Source: Streptomyces aurantiacus JA 4570 (GTDB taxonomy: Bacteria; Actinomycetota; Actinomycetes; Streptomycetales; Streptomycetaceae). From it: a stretch of DNA of 64,000 nt. Shown piece by piece: positions 33,736 to 41,615 of this stretch. A program made the translations under genes and the position numbers. Positions within the stretch are counted from its first letter, which is position 1; every line of letters begins with the position of its first letter. The notes beneath the pieces were generated by a model. It saw nothing but the letters and a program-made list of their open reading frames with translations. It did no database searches and had not been told where the DNA came from. The stretch lies in the NCBI RefSeq assembly GCF_000414115.1, contig NZ_AOPZ01000109.1, forward strand, positions 109,113 through 173,112. Reading direction: 5' to 3'.

Positions 33736-34582
33736 CGCACTGCTGGCCCGCGCCCGGCTCCTCGACGAGGCCGACACCCCCTACGACCACGTGCGCGTGC
33801 CCCGCGCCGGCACGGGCCCGGCCGTGGGACGCCTCGCGGCCACCGGCGCCGCGCTGTCCGCCGGTACCGGCTTCGCCCCCGGTGTCGTGCACGCCACCGT
33901 CTCGCCGGCGGGCCGCGCCTGGAAGGACGGCGTGGCCCGGGCGGCGGCGCGCGATCTGCGGAGCCTGTGCGAGGCGGTGGTGACGACCGCGGCGGTCACG
34001 TCGCTGAGCGACTTCCTCACCCAGGCGCTGCCCAAGCCGCCCGGGGCCCGCGTGCTCGGCTGCATCCTGCAGTTGAGCGGCGCGGAGGACTCGGCCCGCT
34101 TCTGGTGGCAGTACGCCGCGGGCGCCGGTGACACGCCCGCCACCTACTGCCTCTACCTGCACCACCTCTCCCTGGGGGAGCAGGGCGAGGCGACCTGGTG
34201 GCAGCAGCAGGCACCCTGCGCCGCCCGGCCGGCCCGCGCCTGCGACGACCCGGGCGGCGGCCCCGAACCCGGGTTCCCGCTCGACCACCCGCCCGTGCGG
34301 ACGGACCGCAGCGTGCCGACGACGCTGCGCGTGCTCAGCCGGCTCAAGGTCTCCGAACGGCCGGCGGAACTGCGCGCCAGGCCCGCTGTCGTGGGCGCCG
34401 TCATGGACTACGTCGCGTCCGCCGTCAGCTACGTGGACCCCGACCTCGAACTGCCGCTGCCGCACGCCGACTTCACCGACCACATCCGCGTCCTGACGAA
34501 GCGGGCCGCCGGGGCCGCCCGATCGCCGTCGTACCGCCGTCCCCTCGCCGTGCGCCGGCGGGCGCGCTCCGACCGTGGGTGA
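33719..34582 (+). CDS. Unknown protein coupled to the XRE-sigma gene
   Basis: A 287-residue soluble protein that I do not recognise. It begins at a GTG inside the 3' end of the sigma-like gene (33719, overlap 17 bases, GGAGGGACACTCC upstream), so it is translationally coupled. It has helical segments (ARAAARDLRSLCEAVVTTAA; LSDFLTQALPKPPGARVLGC) and an aromatic stretch FWWQYAAGAGDTPATYCLYL typical of helical repeat proteins. The C-terminal 25 residues are strongly basic. No membrane segment, signal or catalytic motif is obvious. Coupling suggests it acts with the sigma factor, perhaps as a sensor or anti-sigma-like partner; this is inference. Confidence 0.7.
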   Translation: MTAAIDALLARARLLDEADTPYDHVRVPRAGTGPAVGRLAATGAALSAGTGFAPGVVHATVSPAGRAWKDGVARAAARDLRSLCEAVVTTAAVTSLSDFLTQALPKPPGARVLGCILQLSGAEDSARFWWQYAAGAGDTPATYCLYLHHLSLGEQGEATWWQQQAPCAARPARACDDPGGGPEPGFPLDHPPVRTDRSVPTTLRVLSRLKVSERPAELRARPAVVGAVMDYVASAVSYVDPDLELPLPHADFTDHIRVLTKRAAGAARSPSYRRPLAVRRRARSDRG

Positions 34583-34692
34583 GGTCGGCCGGGGGAGCTG
34601 TTCACAGTTGTGGTGCAAGTGGCGGTGTAGGCGGGTGAGTTGAAGGGTAGTCCGCTTTCCGGCAAGCAGTTCGAATTCTTGCCGCGCGCCAC

Positions 34693-34717
34693 ATGAGCCC
34701 TCGTGCCGAGGGCTCAT
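34693..34717 (+). promoter_or_regulatory. Perfect hairpin just upstream of the lasso precursor gene
   Basis: ATGAGCCCTCG and CGAGGGCTCAT pair perfectly over 11 bases around a TGC loop. It lies 111 bases after the preceding stop codon and 33 bases before the precursor ATG, with AGGAGG in between. It may be a terminator of the regulator pair, an attenuator or a 5' stabilising hairpin of the precursor mRNA. Confidence 0.75.
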
Positions 34718-34749
34718 TCATCTGTCAGGGCACCTACCAGGAGGAATCC

Positions 34750-34893
34750 ATGGAAGAGCAGACGGGGATCGACGAGCGCGACACGGCCGCGAGCTACGAG
34801 CCGCCGGCCCTCATCGCCGTCGGTGAGTTCTCCGAGGACACGCTGGGCTTCGGCAACCGGTACAACGACGTTCTCGGCGAGCAGGGCTGGTAA
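34750..34893 (+). CDS. Lasso peptide precursor
   Basis: A 47-residue peptide. The leader contains the actinobacterial recognition motif YxxPxLxxxGxFxxxT exactly: Y16, P19, L21, G25, F27 and T31. With Thr at the -2 position, processing after L32 leaves a 15-residue core GFGNRYNDVLGEQGW. Gly1 and Asp8 (D40) give an eight-residue macrolactam ring and a seven-residue tail ending in Trp; no other acidic residue is at positions 7-9, so ring closure is unambiguous. No cysteines, hence class II. The same length and G1-F2-G3, D8, G11 pattern occurs in sungsanpin and chaxapeptin. The ATG at 34750 follows AGGAGGAATCC. Cyclase, RRE and peptidase genes follow. Confidence 0.95.
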   Translation: MEEQTGIDERDTAASYEPPALIAVGEFSEDTLGFGNRYNDVLGEQGW

Positions 34894-34966
34894 CGATCCC
34901 CCAGTCCGCCTGGCAGTCGGTTGCTGATGAGACTCATGAGATCGATGAGAACTGAGGCTGTGTGAG

Positions 34967-36901
34967 ATGAGCGCCGGTTTCGTCGTCCTTCCGGATACGC
35001 CGGGTACGTCGTCGCTCGCCGACGCGTACCCCTTCGCGGCGCCCCGGCTGATACCTCACCCGTCAGGCCATCTGTGGCTGGTGGGGAGCTGGGAGCCGGA
35101 CGAGATCCGTCAGGTGACGGTGGGGCCGGTGCGGGTGGTGGTGATCGGGCGCTGCCCGGTCACCACCGACCACCTGGAGCGACTGTGCCGACGGCTGCGC
35201 ACCCTGGCCGATGTGGACGCTCTGGCACGGCAGTTGCCGGGCAGCTTCCACCTGGTGGCCGCCGTGGGGCACGCCACCCGTGTGCAGGGCAGCGTGACCG
35301 GGCTGCGGCAGGTGTTCCACACCCGCGTCGACGGCGGGATCCCGGTCGCCGCGGACCGGCCCGACGTGCTCGCGACGCTCACCGGCGCAGGTGTCGACGA
35401 GACCACGCTGGCCGTACGCGTCGTGTGCGGCGGCATGCTGCCGCCCCCGCTCGCCGACCGCAGCACCTGGTCGGGCGTGTCCACGGTGCCGCACGACCAC
35501 TGCCTGACCCTGGAACCGGACGGTGCCCGCGAACGGCGCTGGTGGCAGCCGCCCAGCCCTGAACTCGGCCTGGAGGAGGGCGCGTCGGCGGTACGGGAGG
35601 CACTGCTCGGCGCCGTGGACGGAGTACGGGGGGAGGGCGGTACGGCGTACGCGGCCGGGGGCGCCGGTGCGGGTGCAGTGCCCTTCGCGGGCGGCGGGCT
35701 CAGTGCCGACATGTCGGGCGGCATGGATTCGACCTCCTTGGCTTTCCTCGCCGCACGGCACACCCCCGGCCTGCTCACGTTCCGCTGGGCCGAGGCCGAG
35801 GCGGGCAACGACGACGCCCGCTTCGCCGCGCACGCGGCGCGCGAACTGCCCGGCGCGCGCCACCTGGTGGTGGCCCAGGGCGAACTCCCCCCGGTCTTCA
35901 CCGACCCGGCCGCCCTCGCCGACACCGAACGGCCCTACCTCTACACCCGCACCCAGGCCCGGATGCGGCACACCGCGCGCGTCCTGGCCGATCACGGATC
36001 GCGGCACCATCTGGCGGGCCACGGCGCCGACGAACTCTTCGGCCGCATGCCCGGCTATCTGCACCGCCTCGCCCGGCGCCACCCCCTCACCATGCTCCGG
36101 CACCTGCGCGGCAGCCGGGCGCTCGCCCGCTGGCCGCTGGCGGGCTGCCTCGCCCAGCTCGCCCGCGACGAGAGCATCGCCCAGTGGTGGCGCGCCCAGG
36201 CCGACAGCCTCACGAGCCCGCCGCCGCCCGCCCGACTCCCTTCGCTGAGCTGGGGACTCGCCCCGCTGCGCGCGCCCGCCTGGGCCACCGACGCCGCCGT
36301 CGACGTGGCCCGCACCGCCCTGCGCGCCGCCGCCGAGGACGCCCGCCCCTTCGCCGAGGACCGGGGCCGGCACCAGTGCCTCGCGGCGCTGCGGATCACC
36401 TCGCCCGCGTACCGCCAGGTGGCCCGCCTGTTCGCCGCCGAAGGCGTCCGGCTGCACCAGCCCTTCCTGGACGACCGGGTCGTCGAGGCGGTCCTGGCCG
36501 TGCGTCCGCACGAACGCATCTCGCCGTGGCAGTACAAGCCACTGCTCGCCCGCTCCCTGCGCGGCATCGTCCCGGACGTGATCCTGGACCGCACCACCAA
36601 GGGCGACTTCAGCGAGGACCTGCGGGTCGGCCGGAAACGGAACCTCGAGGCGATCCTGGACGTGTTCGCGGGGGCGTCTGCCATCGGAGCCGGAGCCGGA
36701 GCCGGAGCCGGAGACGCATCCGCGTCCGCAGACTCCGGATCCGCCCTCGCCGCCCTGGGAATCATCGATCCCGCGGCGGTCCGCGCCTACCTCCTCGCCC
36801 CGCAGGCCGACTCCTCCCGTGACATCGCCGTCGAACAGCTTCTGGGCTGTGAGTCCTGGGCCCGCGCCGCACGCCGACCACTACCTCTTGCGAGGTCCTG
36901 A
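34967..36901 (+). CDS. Lasso cyclase (asparagine-synthetase-like)
   Basis: A 644-residue McjC-type macrolactam synthetase. The N-terminal half is a glutamine-amidotransferase-like fold without the catalytic Cys; the C-terminal half is the AANH ATP-pyrophosphatase with PP-loop SGGMDS (250-255), GHGADELFGRMPGYLHRLAR and DDRVVEAVLAVRPHERIS. It should adenylate the side-chain carboxylate of core Asp8 and let the Gly1 amine close the ring. The C-terminal part carries an in-frame Gly-Ala run (about 572-582) from a repeated GGAGCC hexamer. The ATG at 34967 is 73 bases after the precursor stop; the RRE gene overlaps its stop by one base. Confidence 0.95.
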   Translation: MSAGFVVLPDTPGTSSLADAYPFAAPRLIPHPSGHLWLVGSWEPDEIRQVTVGPVRVVVIGRCPVTTDHLERLCRRLRTLADVDALARQLPGSFHLVAAVGHATRVQGSVTGLRQVFHTRVDGGIPVAADRPDVLATLTGAGVDETTLAVRVVCGGMLPPPLADRSTWSGVSTVPHDHCLTLEPDGARERRWWQPPSPELGLEEGASAVREALLGAVDGVRGEGGTAYAAGGAGAGAVPFAGGGLSADMSGGMDSTSLAFLAARHTPGLLTFRWAEAEAGNDDARFAAHAARELPGARHLVVAQGELPPVFTDPAALADTERPYLYTRTQARMRHTARVLADHGSRHHLAGHGADELFGRMPGYLHRLARRHPLTMLRHLRGSRALARWPLAGCLAQLARDESIAQWWRAQADSLTSPPPPARLPSLSWGLAPLRAPAWATDAAVDVARTALRAAAEDARPFAEDRGRHQCLAALRITSPAYRQVARLFAAEGVRLHQPFLDDRVVEAVLAVRPHERISPWQYKPLLARSLRGIVPDVILDRTTKGDFSEDLRVGRKRNLEAILDVFAGASAIGAGAGAGAGDASASADSGSALAALGIIDPAAVRAYLLAPQADSSRDIAVEQLLGCESWARAARRPLPLARS

Positions 36902-37164
36902 TGACCCTGACCCTGCACCCCGACGTCTCCCTCGCCGAGACCGACGACGGCGCCGTCCTGCTCCACCAGCGCACCGGCCGCTACTGGCAGCTCAACCCCA
37001 CCGGAGTCCTGGTCCTCAAGCAGCTCCTCGACGGCCACACCCACGACCGGGCCGCCCAGGAGCTGACCGCGCGCCACCGCGCCGCCCCCGATGCCGCACA
37101 CCGCGACGTGTCCCGCCTCGTGGACGAGTTGCGCGCGGCCCGCATCGTGGTGGAGTCGCGGTGA
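36901..37164 (+). CDS. Lasso peptide RRE protein (PqqD-like B1 protein)
   Basis: An 87-residue PqqD-like RiPP recognition element. It has the winged-helix pattern of lasso B1 proteins: VSLAETDDGAVLLHQRTGRY, WQLNPTGVLVLKQLLDGHTH and DVSRLVDELRAARIV. It binds the precursor leader, contacting the YxxP motif, and delivers it to the B2 peptidase. It overlaps the cyclase stop by one base (TGATG) and the B2 gene start by four bases (GTGA), so the three genes are translationally coupled. Confidence 0.93.
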   Translation: MTLTLHPDVSLAETDDGAVLLHQRTGRYWQLNPTGVLVLKQLLDGHTHDRAAQELTARHRAAPDAAHRDVSRLVDELRAARIVVESR

Positions 37165-37598
37165 GCGCCCCCGTCGCCCTGTCCGCCCGGGACCGGCTGC
37201 CCTTGCACCGCCGGGCGCTGCCCCTGCTCGCGGTGTGGGTGGCCCGGCTGCTGGCGGGCCGCCGCCCGGCACGGGTGCGGGCGGTGCTTGAGTTCCTGCG
37301 CCGCGGGGCCGGGCCCGCCACGGCCGAACAGACTGCCGCGGCGCGGCGTGACATCGTGTCCGTCAGCCTGCGCTGCGCCGGCCAGGCATGCCTGCAACGG
37401 TCCATCGCGACGGCCCTGCTGTGCCGCGGCCGCGGGGTGTGGCCGACGTGGTGCACGGGGGTGCGGACCAGCCCGTTCCAGGCCCACGCGTGGGTCGAGG
37501 CCGAGGGCGGGCCGGTGGGGGAGCCGCATCCGGCGGGGCACTACCGCACGCTGCTCGCGGTTCCGCCGGTCAAGTCCCCGGCCACCAAGGGAAGCTGA
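37161..37598 (+). CDS. Lasso leader peptidase (transglutaminase-like B2 protein)
   Basis: A 145-residue B2 protein. It carries the transglutaminase-like Cys-protease signature QACLQRSIATALLCRGRG with C77 as nucleophile and SPFQAHAWVEAEGGPVGE with H109; together with an acidic residue these form the triad that removes the leader after L32. The start is a GTG at 37161 overlapping the RRE stop. It is the last gene of the operon. No ABC transporter or isopeptidase gene follows within the window. Confidence 0.92.
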   Translation: MSAPVALSARDRLPLHRRALPLLAVWVARLLAGRRPARVRAVLEFLRRGAGPATAEQTAAARRDIVSVSLRCAGQACLQRSIATALLCRGRGVWPTWCTGVRTSPFQAHAWVEAEGGPVGEPHPAGHYRTLLAVPPVKSPATKGS

Positions 37599-37920
37599 CT
37601 CGCCGCTACAGGGGGGACGCGGATAGGCGGCCATCTGTGGTGCGCGCCGGACGGCGAGGCCCGGGTGGCGGGAAAGGGACTGCGTTCCGTGCTTGCGCGT
37701 GCCTCAATGCGCTGACCCTGCTGCGGTCGTACGTGCGTGCGCTGTAGCGGTGCTCGCTCGGACTGGTTACCGTCTGAGGCAGAGGCAGTGCCCGTGCTGA
37801 GACCCCGCATGGTGGCTGTGCCTCTTGGCTCCCAGACCTCGGGCCGCTGATCAGGACAGGACGGCCGCAGACGGCCGGAGCCCTCGAATCCTTGCAGCGG
37901 ATACAGGGGCCCGGCTTCCC
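37599..37920. other. Gene-free gap between the lasso operon and the flavin monooxygenase
   Basis: No convincing gene is seen in 37599-38093. This first part holds a palindromic CGGCCG-CAGA-CGGCCG hairpin at 37862-37877 and an AGAGGCA ... TGCCTCT dyad (about 37783-37827). Reading frames here have no ribosome-binding site and poor codon bias. The second part is occupied by two strong hairpins listed separately. Confidence 0.6.
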
Positions 37921-37971
37921 GTCCTCCCAGCCGTTCCTGGGGCGACTCCCGCGTGCCCCAGCAGGGAGGAC
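37921..37971. terminator. Long two-tier hairpin downstream of the lasso operon
   Basis: Outer arms GTCCTCCC (37921-37928) and GGGAGGAC (37964-37971) enclose inner arms CTGGGGC (37937-37943) and GCCCCAG (37955-37961). It lies in the 3'-3' gap between convergent genes and may act in either direction. Confidence 0.65.
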
Positions 37972-37974
37972 ACA

Positions 37975-38022
37975 CCGGCGCGGGGACACTTGCGGAGGGG
38001 AGCCGCAATGTCCCCGCGCCGG
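37975..38022. terminator. Perfect 14-bp plus 6-bp hairpin between convergent genes
   Basis: Outer arms CCGGCGCGGGGACA (37975-37988) and TGTCCCCGCGCCGG (38009-38022) are fully complementary; after one bulged C, inner arms TTGCGG and CCGCAA add six pairs around an AGGGGAG loop. It starts 3 bases after the previous hairpin. The likely role is termination of the flavin-monooxygenase transcript from the right, or of the lasso transcript from the left. Confidence 0.85.
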
Positions 38023-38093
38023 ACGGACGTTCGGCCGCCGATGTCGCCGCCGCACACCTCGTACGCCGTGCCTGCGAGGGAGTTGACCGCGCC

Positions 38094-39194
38094 TCACCCG
38101 GCCGCGACCGGCACCCCCTCCAGGAGCCGCACGATGTCCCGCACGGCCGCCCGCCCCGCCCGGTTGGCGCCGATGGTGCTGGCCGACGGCCCGTACCCGA
38201 CCAGGTGGACCCGGCGATCGGCGGCCGCCCGCGTACCGTCCATGCGGATCCCGCCGCCGGGCTCCCGCAGCCGCAGCGGGGCCAGATGCTCGATCGCCGC
38301 GCGGAACCCGGTCGCCCAGAGGATGACGTCGGCCTCGACGTGCCGCCCGTCGTCCCACTCCACGCCGCTCGGGGTGATCCGGTCGAACATCGGGAGGCGG
38401 TCCAGGACGCCGCTCGCGCGTGCCTCACGCACCGCGTCGTTGACCGGAAGGCCGGTGACCGACACCACGCTCAGCGGCGGCAGCCCCTGCCGCACGTGCT
38501 CCTCGACCATCGCGACGGCGGCCCGGCCGCGGTCCTCGTCGAAGGGGCCTTCGGCGAAGACGGGCGGGCGCCGCGTCACCCACCAGGTCTCGGCGGCGTA
38601 CGGCGCGATCTCCATCAGGTGCTGGGTACCGGAGGCGCCACCGCCCACGACGATCACGCGCTGCCCGCGGAACGCCTCGGGACCGGGGTAGATCGCGGTG
38701 TGCAGCTGCCGGCCGCGGAAGGTGTCCTGCCCGGGGTAGCGCGGCCAGAAGGGCCGGTCCCAGGTGCCGGTGGCGTTGATCAGCGCCCGCGTCGACCAGT
38801 TCCCCGCGGAGGTCTCGACGAGCAGCCGCCCGTCCTCGCCCTCGCTGACGCGGTGTACGTCGACGGGGCGTCGTACGCGCAGATCGAACCGTCGCTCGTA
38901 CGCGTCGAAATACGCGCCGATGACCTCCGACGACGGCCGCTCCGGGTCCGCGCCCGTCAGCTCCATGCCCGGCAGGGCGTGCATGCCGTGCACCTTGCCG
39001 TACGTCAGGGAGGGCCACCGGAACTGCCACGCGCCGCCCGGCCGCGGCGCGTGGTCCAGGACGACGAAGTCCCGCTCCGGCTCGAAGCCCCTGCGCCGCA
39101 GGTGGTAGGCGCTGGACAGGCCCGCCTGACCAGCGCCGATCACCACCACGTCCACGTCGGTGACGCCCGCGTCTCGTACCCCGATGTCGTTCAC
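38094..39194 (-). CDS. FAD/NADPH-dependent flavin monooxygenase (CzcO-like)
   Basis: A 366-residue class B flavoprotein. FAD fold VVVIGAGQAGLSSAYHLRRR (about 15-34), NADPH fold VIVVGGGASGTQHLMEIAPY (about 165-184) and ILWATGFRAAIEHLAPLRLR near the end define the CzcO/FMO-like group. Such enzymes oxygenate heteroatoms or ketones. A GTG at 39194 is taken as the start, with a weak AGAAG site. It lies 89 bases downstream of ssuD on the same strand as the sulfonate operon, so a role in oxidising a sulfur compound is plausible but not shown. Confidence 0.82.
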   Translation of the reverse strand: MNDIGVRDAGVTDVDVVVIGAGQAGLSSAYHLRRRGFEPERDFVVLDHAPRPGGAWQFRWPSLTYGKVHGMHALPGMELTGADPERPSSEVIGAYFDAYERRFDLRVRRPVDVHRVSEGEDGRLLVETSAGNWSTRALINATGTWDRPFWPRYPGQDTFRGRQLHTAIYPGPEAFRGQRVIVVGGGASGTQHLMEIAPYAAETWWVTRRPPVFAEGPFDEDRGRAAVAMVEEHVRQGLPPLSVVSVTGLPVNDAVREARASGVLDRLPMFDRITPSGVEWDDGRHVEADVILWATGFRAAIEHLAPLRLREPGGGIRMDGTRAAADRRVHLVGYGPSASTIGANRAGRAAVRDIVRLLEGVPVAAG

Positions 39195-39283
39195 GCTTCT
39201 ACTAACTACGACAGGGGCCGAGATCTTCCCCGGACCCCGGACCGCAGGTCCCGCGCCCAGCGCGCTGTGTTCGGCGGCCGCGC

Positions 39284-40492
39284 TCAGCGCCCCCCGCCCA
39301 CCAGCAGCGGCGCGCCGCCCGGAGCCGACGCGGGCCGCCCGTTCGCCGCCGGGACCCCGGACAGCGGCGAGGCCGGGATGCGCGGCAGGAGCCCGCGCGC
39401 CGCGAGGTCGGGGATCACGCCCTCGCCGAACCAGTACGCCTCCTCCAGGTGCGGATAGCCGGACAGGACGAAGTGCTCGACGCCGAGCGCGTGGTACTCC
39501 TCGATCCGGTCGGCCACCTCCGCGTGGCTGCCCACCAGGGCCGTGCCCGCACCGCCCCGGACCAGGCCGACGCCCGCCCACAGGTTCGGCGAGATCACCA
39601 GGTCGTCGCGGGAGCCGCCGTGCAGCGCGAGCATCCGCTGCTGGCCCACCGACTCGCTGCGGCCGAGCGCCTCCTGCGCGGCGGCGACGGTGTCCGCGTC
39701 GAGGTCGTCGAGCAGCCGGGCCGCCGTCGCCCAGGCTTCGGCGGAGGAGTCGCGGGAGATGGTGTGCAGCCGGATGCCGAAGCGCACCGTGCGGCCCTCC
39801 GCCTCGGCGAGCCCGCGGATCCAGTCGATCTTCTGCTTCACCTGCTCGGGCGGCTCGCCCCAGGTCAGATACACATCCGTGTGCCGGGCCGCCACCGGGC
39901 CCGCGGCCGCCGACGACCCACCGAAGAAGATCTCCGGCAGCGGGTCCGGAGGCAGCGCGGTGAGACCGCCCTCGACCTGGTAGTGCGCGCCGTCGAAGTC
40001 GTACGGCTCGCCGCGCCACACGCCTCGTACCACGGAGAGGAACTCGTCGGTCCGGGCGTAGCGCCGGTCGTGGTCCAAGTGGTCGCCGAACCGCCGCTGT
40101 TCGGTGGAGTCGCCGCCCGTCACGACGTTGAGCAGCAGCCGCCCGCGGGTGATGCGCTGGTACGTCGCCGCCATCTGCGCGGCCAGCACCGGCGATATGA
40201 CCCCGGGCCGGAACGCCACCAGGAACTTCAGGCGTTGCGTGTGCTGGGCGAGCGCGACGGTGGTGAGCCACGCGTCCTCGCACCACGTGCCGGTCGGGGT
40301 CAGCACGGCCTCGAAGCCCACCTGCTCGGCGGCCTTGGCGATCTGCGCCAGATACTCGATGTCGGGGGCACGCACGCCGCTCACCGGCGTGACGCGGGAG
40401 CGCTTGACGCCGCCGTCGGTGTAGGCGTGCCGGTCCACGAGGGTGCGGCCGTCGCCGCCCGTCGGCAGGAACCAGTGGAGGTGCACGGTCAT
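39284..40492 (-). CDS. ssuD: FMN-dependent alkanesulfonate monooxygenase
   Basis: A 402-residue LLM-class flavin-dependent TIM-barrel enzyme. Typical SsuD segments are LHWFLPTGGDGRTLVDRHAY, QIAKAAEQVGFEAVLTPTGT, LLLNVVTGGDSTEQRRFGDH and EYHALGVEHFVLSGYPHLEE. It uses FMNH2 and O2 to split alkanesulfonates into aldehyde and sulfite in the cytosol. GGAG precedes the ATG at 40492. Gene ssuA ends 2 bases upstream. No SsuE-type FMN reductase lies beside it, so flavin must come from another reductase. Confidence 0.92.
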   Translation of the reverse strand: MTVHLHWFLPTGGDGRTLVDRHAYTDGGVKRSRVTPVSGVRAPDIEYLAQIAKAAEQVGFEAVLTPTGTWCEDAWLTTVALAQHTQRLKFLVAFRPGVISPVLAAQMAATYQRITRGRLLLNVVTGGDSTEQRRFGDHLDHDRRYARTDEFLSVVRGVWRGEPYDFDGAHYQVEGGLTALPPDPLPEIFFGGSSAAAGPVAARHTDVYLTWGEPPEQVKQKIDWIRGLAEAEGRTVRFGIRLHTISRDSSAEAWATAARLLDDLDADTVAAAQEALGRSESVGQQRMLALHGGSRDDLVISPNLWAGVGLVRGGAGTALVGSHAEVADRIEEYHALGVEHFVLSGYPHLEEAYWFGEGVIPDLAARGLLPRIPASPLSGVPAANGRPASAPGGAPLLVGGGR

Positions 40493-40494
40493 GC

Positions 40495-41559
40495 TCAGGA
40501 CTCCTTGTAGGTGCGGGGCGGGGTGGTGGAGGGCGGCAGCGAGCCGTTGAACCGGGTGTCGGTGAACTCGCCGAAGTCGACGCGGCGCGGGATGAGCTTC
40601 AGGCGGGCGAAGGTGTCGACGATTCTCTGCTCGGAGTCGACGGCGTTCCGGTCGACGGCGACCGGGACGCGGGTGCCGTTGGTGCGCTTGACGGCGTCGA
40701 GCGCCACCTCGTACGGCAGGCCGGTGTCCTTCGCCCAGACCTTCGCCCACGCCTCGGGGTGCTTGAAAACCCAGTCCTGGGCCTTGCGCAGGCGCCGCAG
40801 ATAGTCGTCGATCGCCGCGGCCTTCTTCTTGTCCTTGAGCGCGCCGGGCGAGGCGACCTGGAAGCTGAGCCCGTTGACGACGCCCTCGCCGTCGGTGAGG
40901 ACCCGGCCCTTGCCGCCGCGCAACACCTGTGAGGTGTACGGGTCCCACACCGCCCACGCGTCCACCTTGCCGCCGGTGAACGCCGCGAGCGCGTCGGCGG
41001 GTTGGAGGTATTTCACGTCGACGTCCTTGAGGGTGAGTCCCGCCTTCTTGAGGGAGGCGATCAGTTGGTAGTGCGCGGACGAGCCCTGCGCCACGGCCAC
41101 GGACTTGCCCTTCAGGTCGGCCGTCCGGCGGAAGTCCGAGTCCTTCGGTACGACGATCGCCTCCCCGTGCGCGGTGCCGTGTGTCGCCGCCACCACGGAG
41201 ATCTTCGAGCCCGCGCCCGCGGCGAACACCGGCGGCGTGTTGCCGACCGCGCCGATGTCGACGGCCTTGGCGTTCACGGCCTCGAGCAGCGGCGGCCCGG
41301 ACGTGAAGGTCGACCACTTGATCTTGTACGTCAGGTCGTCGAGCTCTCCCGCGGCGCGCAGCACCGCCTCCGAACCGCCCTTCTGGTCACCGACGTTGAG
41401 GGTCAGCGACCCCTTGCCGTCGGTGTTGCCGCCGCCGAGGCCGCCGCTGGAGGTGCCGGCGGAGGAGGACCCGGCGCAGGCGGCGAGCGTGAGGGAGAGG
41501 GGGAGGAGCAGGAGCGGGACGAGGTGTGGGCGTCGGCGGCGGTGGGGCGGGCGTGGCAT
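40495..41559 (-). CDS. ssuA: Sulfonate ABC transporter substrate-binding lipoprotein
   Basis: A 354-residue lipoprotein: signal with lipobox LAAC (about 25-28), Ser/Gly linker, then a periplasmic-binding fold. Segments LTLNVGDQKGGSEAVLRAAG, DIGAVGNTPPVFAAGAGSKI, AIVVPKDSDFRRTADLKGKS and GKVDAWAVWDPYTSQVL are those of the SsuA/TauA/nitrate-binding group. It should capture aliphatic sulfonates outside the membrane for SsuC and SsuB. It sits between ssuB (57 bases) and ssuD (2 bases). Confidence 0.92.
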   Translation of the reverse strand: MPRPPHRRRRPHLVPLLLLPLSLTLAACAGSSSAGTSSGGLGGGNTDGKGSLTLNVGDQKGGSEAVLRAAGELDDLTYKIKWSTFTSGPPLLEAVNAKAVDIGAVGNTPPVFAAGAGSKISVVAATHGTAHGEAIVVPKDSDFRRTADLKGKSVAVAQGSSAHYQLIASLKKAGLTLKDVDVKYLQPADALAAFTGGKVDAWAVWDPYTSQVLRGGKGRVLTDGEGVVNGLSFQVASPGALKDKKKAAAIDDYLRRLRKAQDWVFKHPEAWAKVWAKDTGLPYEVALDAVKRTNGTRVPVAVDRNAVDSEQRIVDTFARLKLIPRRVDFGEFTDTRFNGSLPPSTTPPRTYKES

Positions 41560-41615
41560 GGGCGGAGGTCCGTTCTTCGGGGGAGAGGCGAGTGGGGCGA
41601 GGTGGGGGAGGGCGC

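Noticed and set aside
34693..34893. Longer lasso precursor starting at the ATG at 34693
   Set aside because: That ATG lies in a hairpin with no ribosome-binding site, while the ATG at 34750 follows AGGAGG and gives a usual leader length.
37884..37891. TCGAATCC, resembling a tRNA T-loop
   Set aside because: Flanking bases cannot form T-arm, anticodon or acceptor stems on either strand, so it is not a tRNA or a clear att remnant.
38008..38691. ATG behind GGAGGGGAG opening a frame into the flavin monooxygenase gene
   Set aside because: The start and ribosome-binding site are inside a perfect hairpin, and the frame is antisense to a conserved enzyme.
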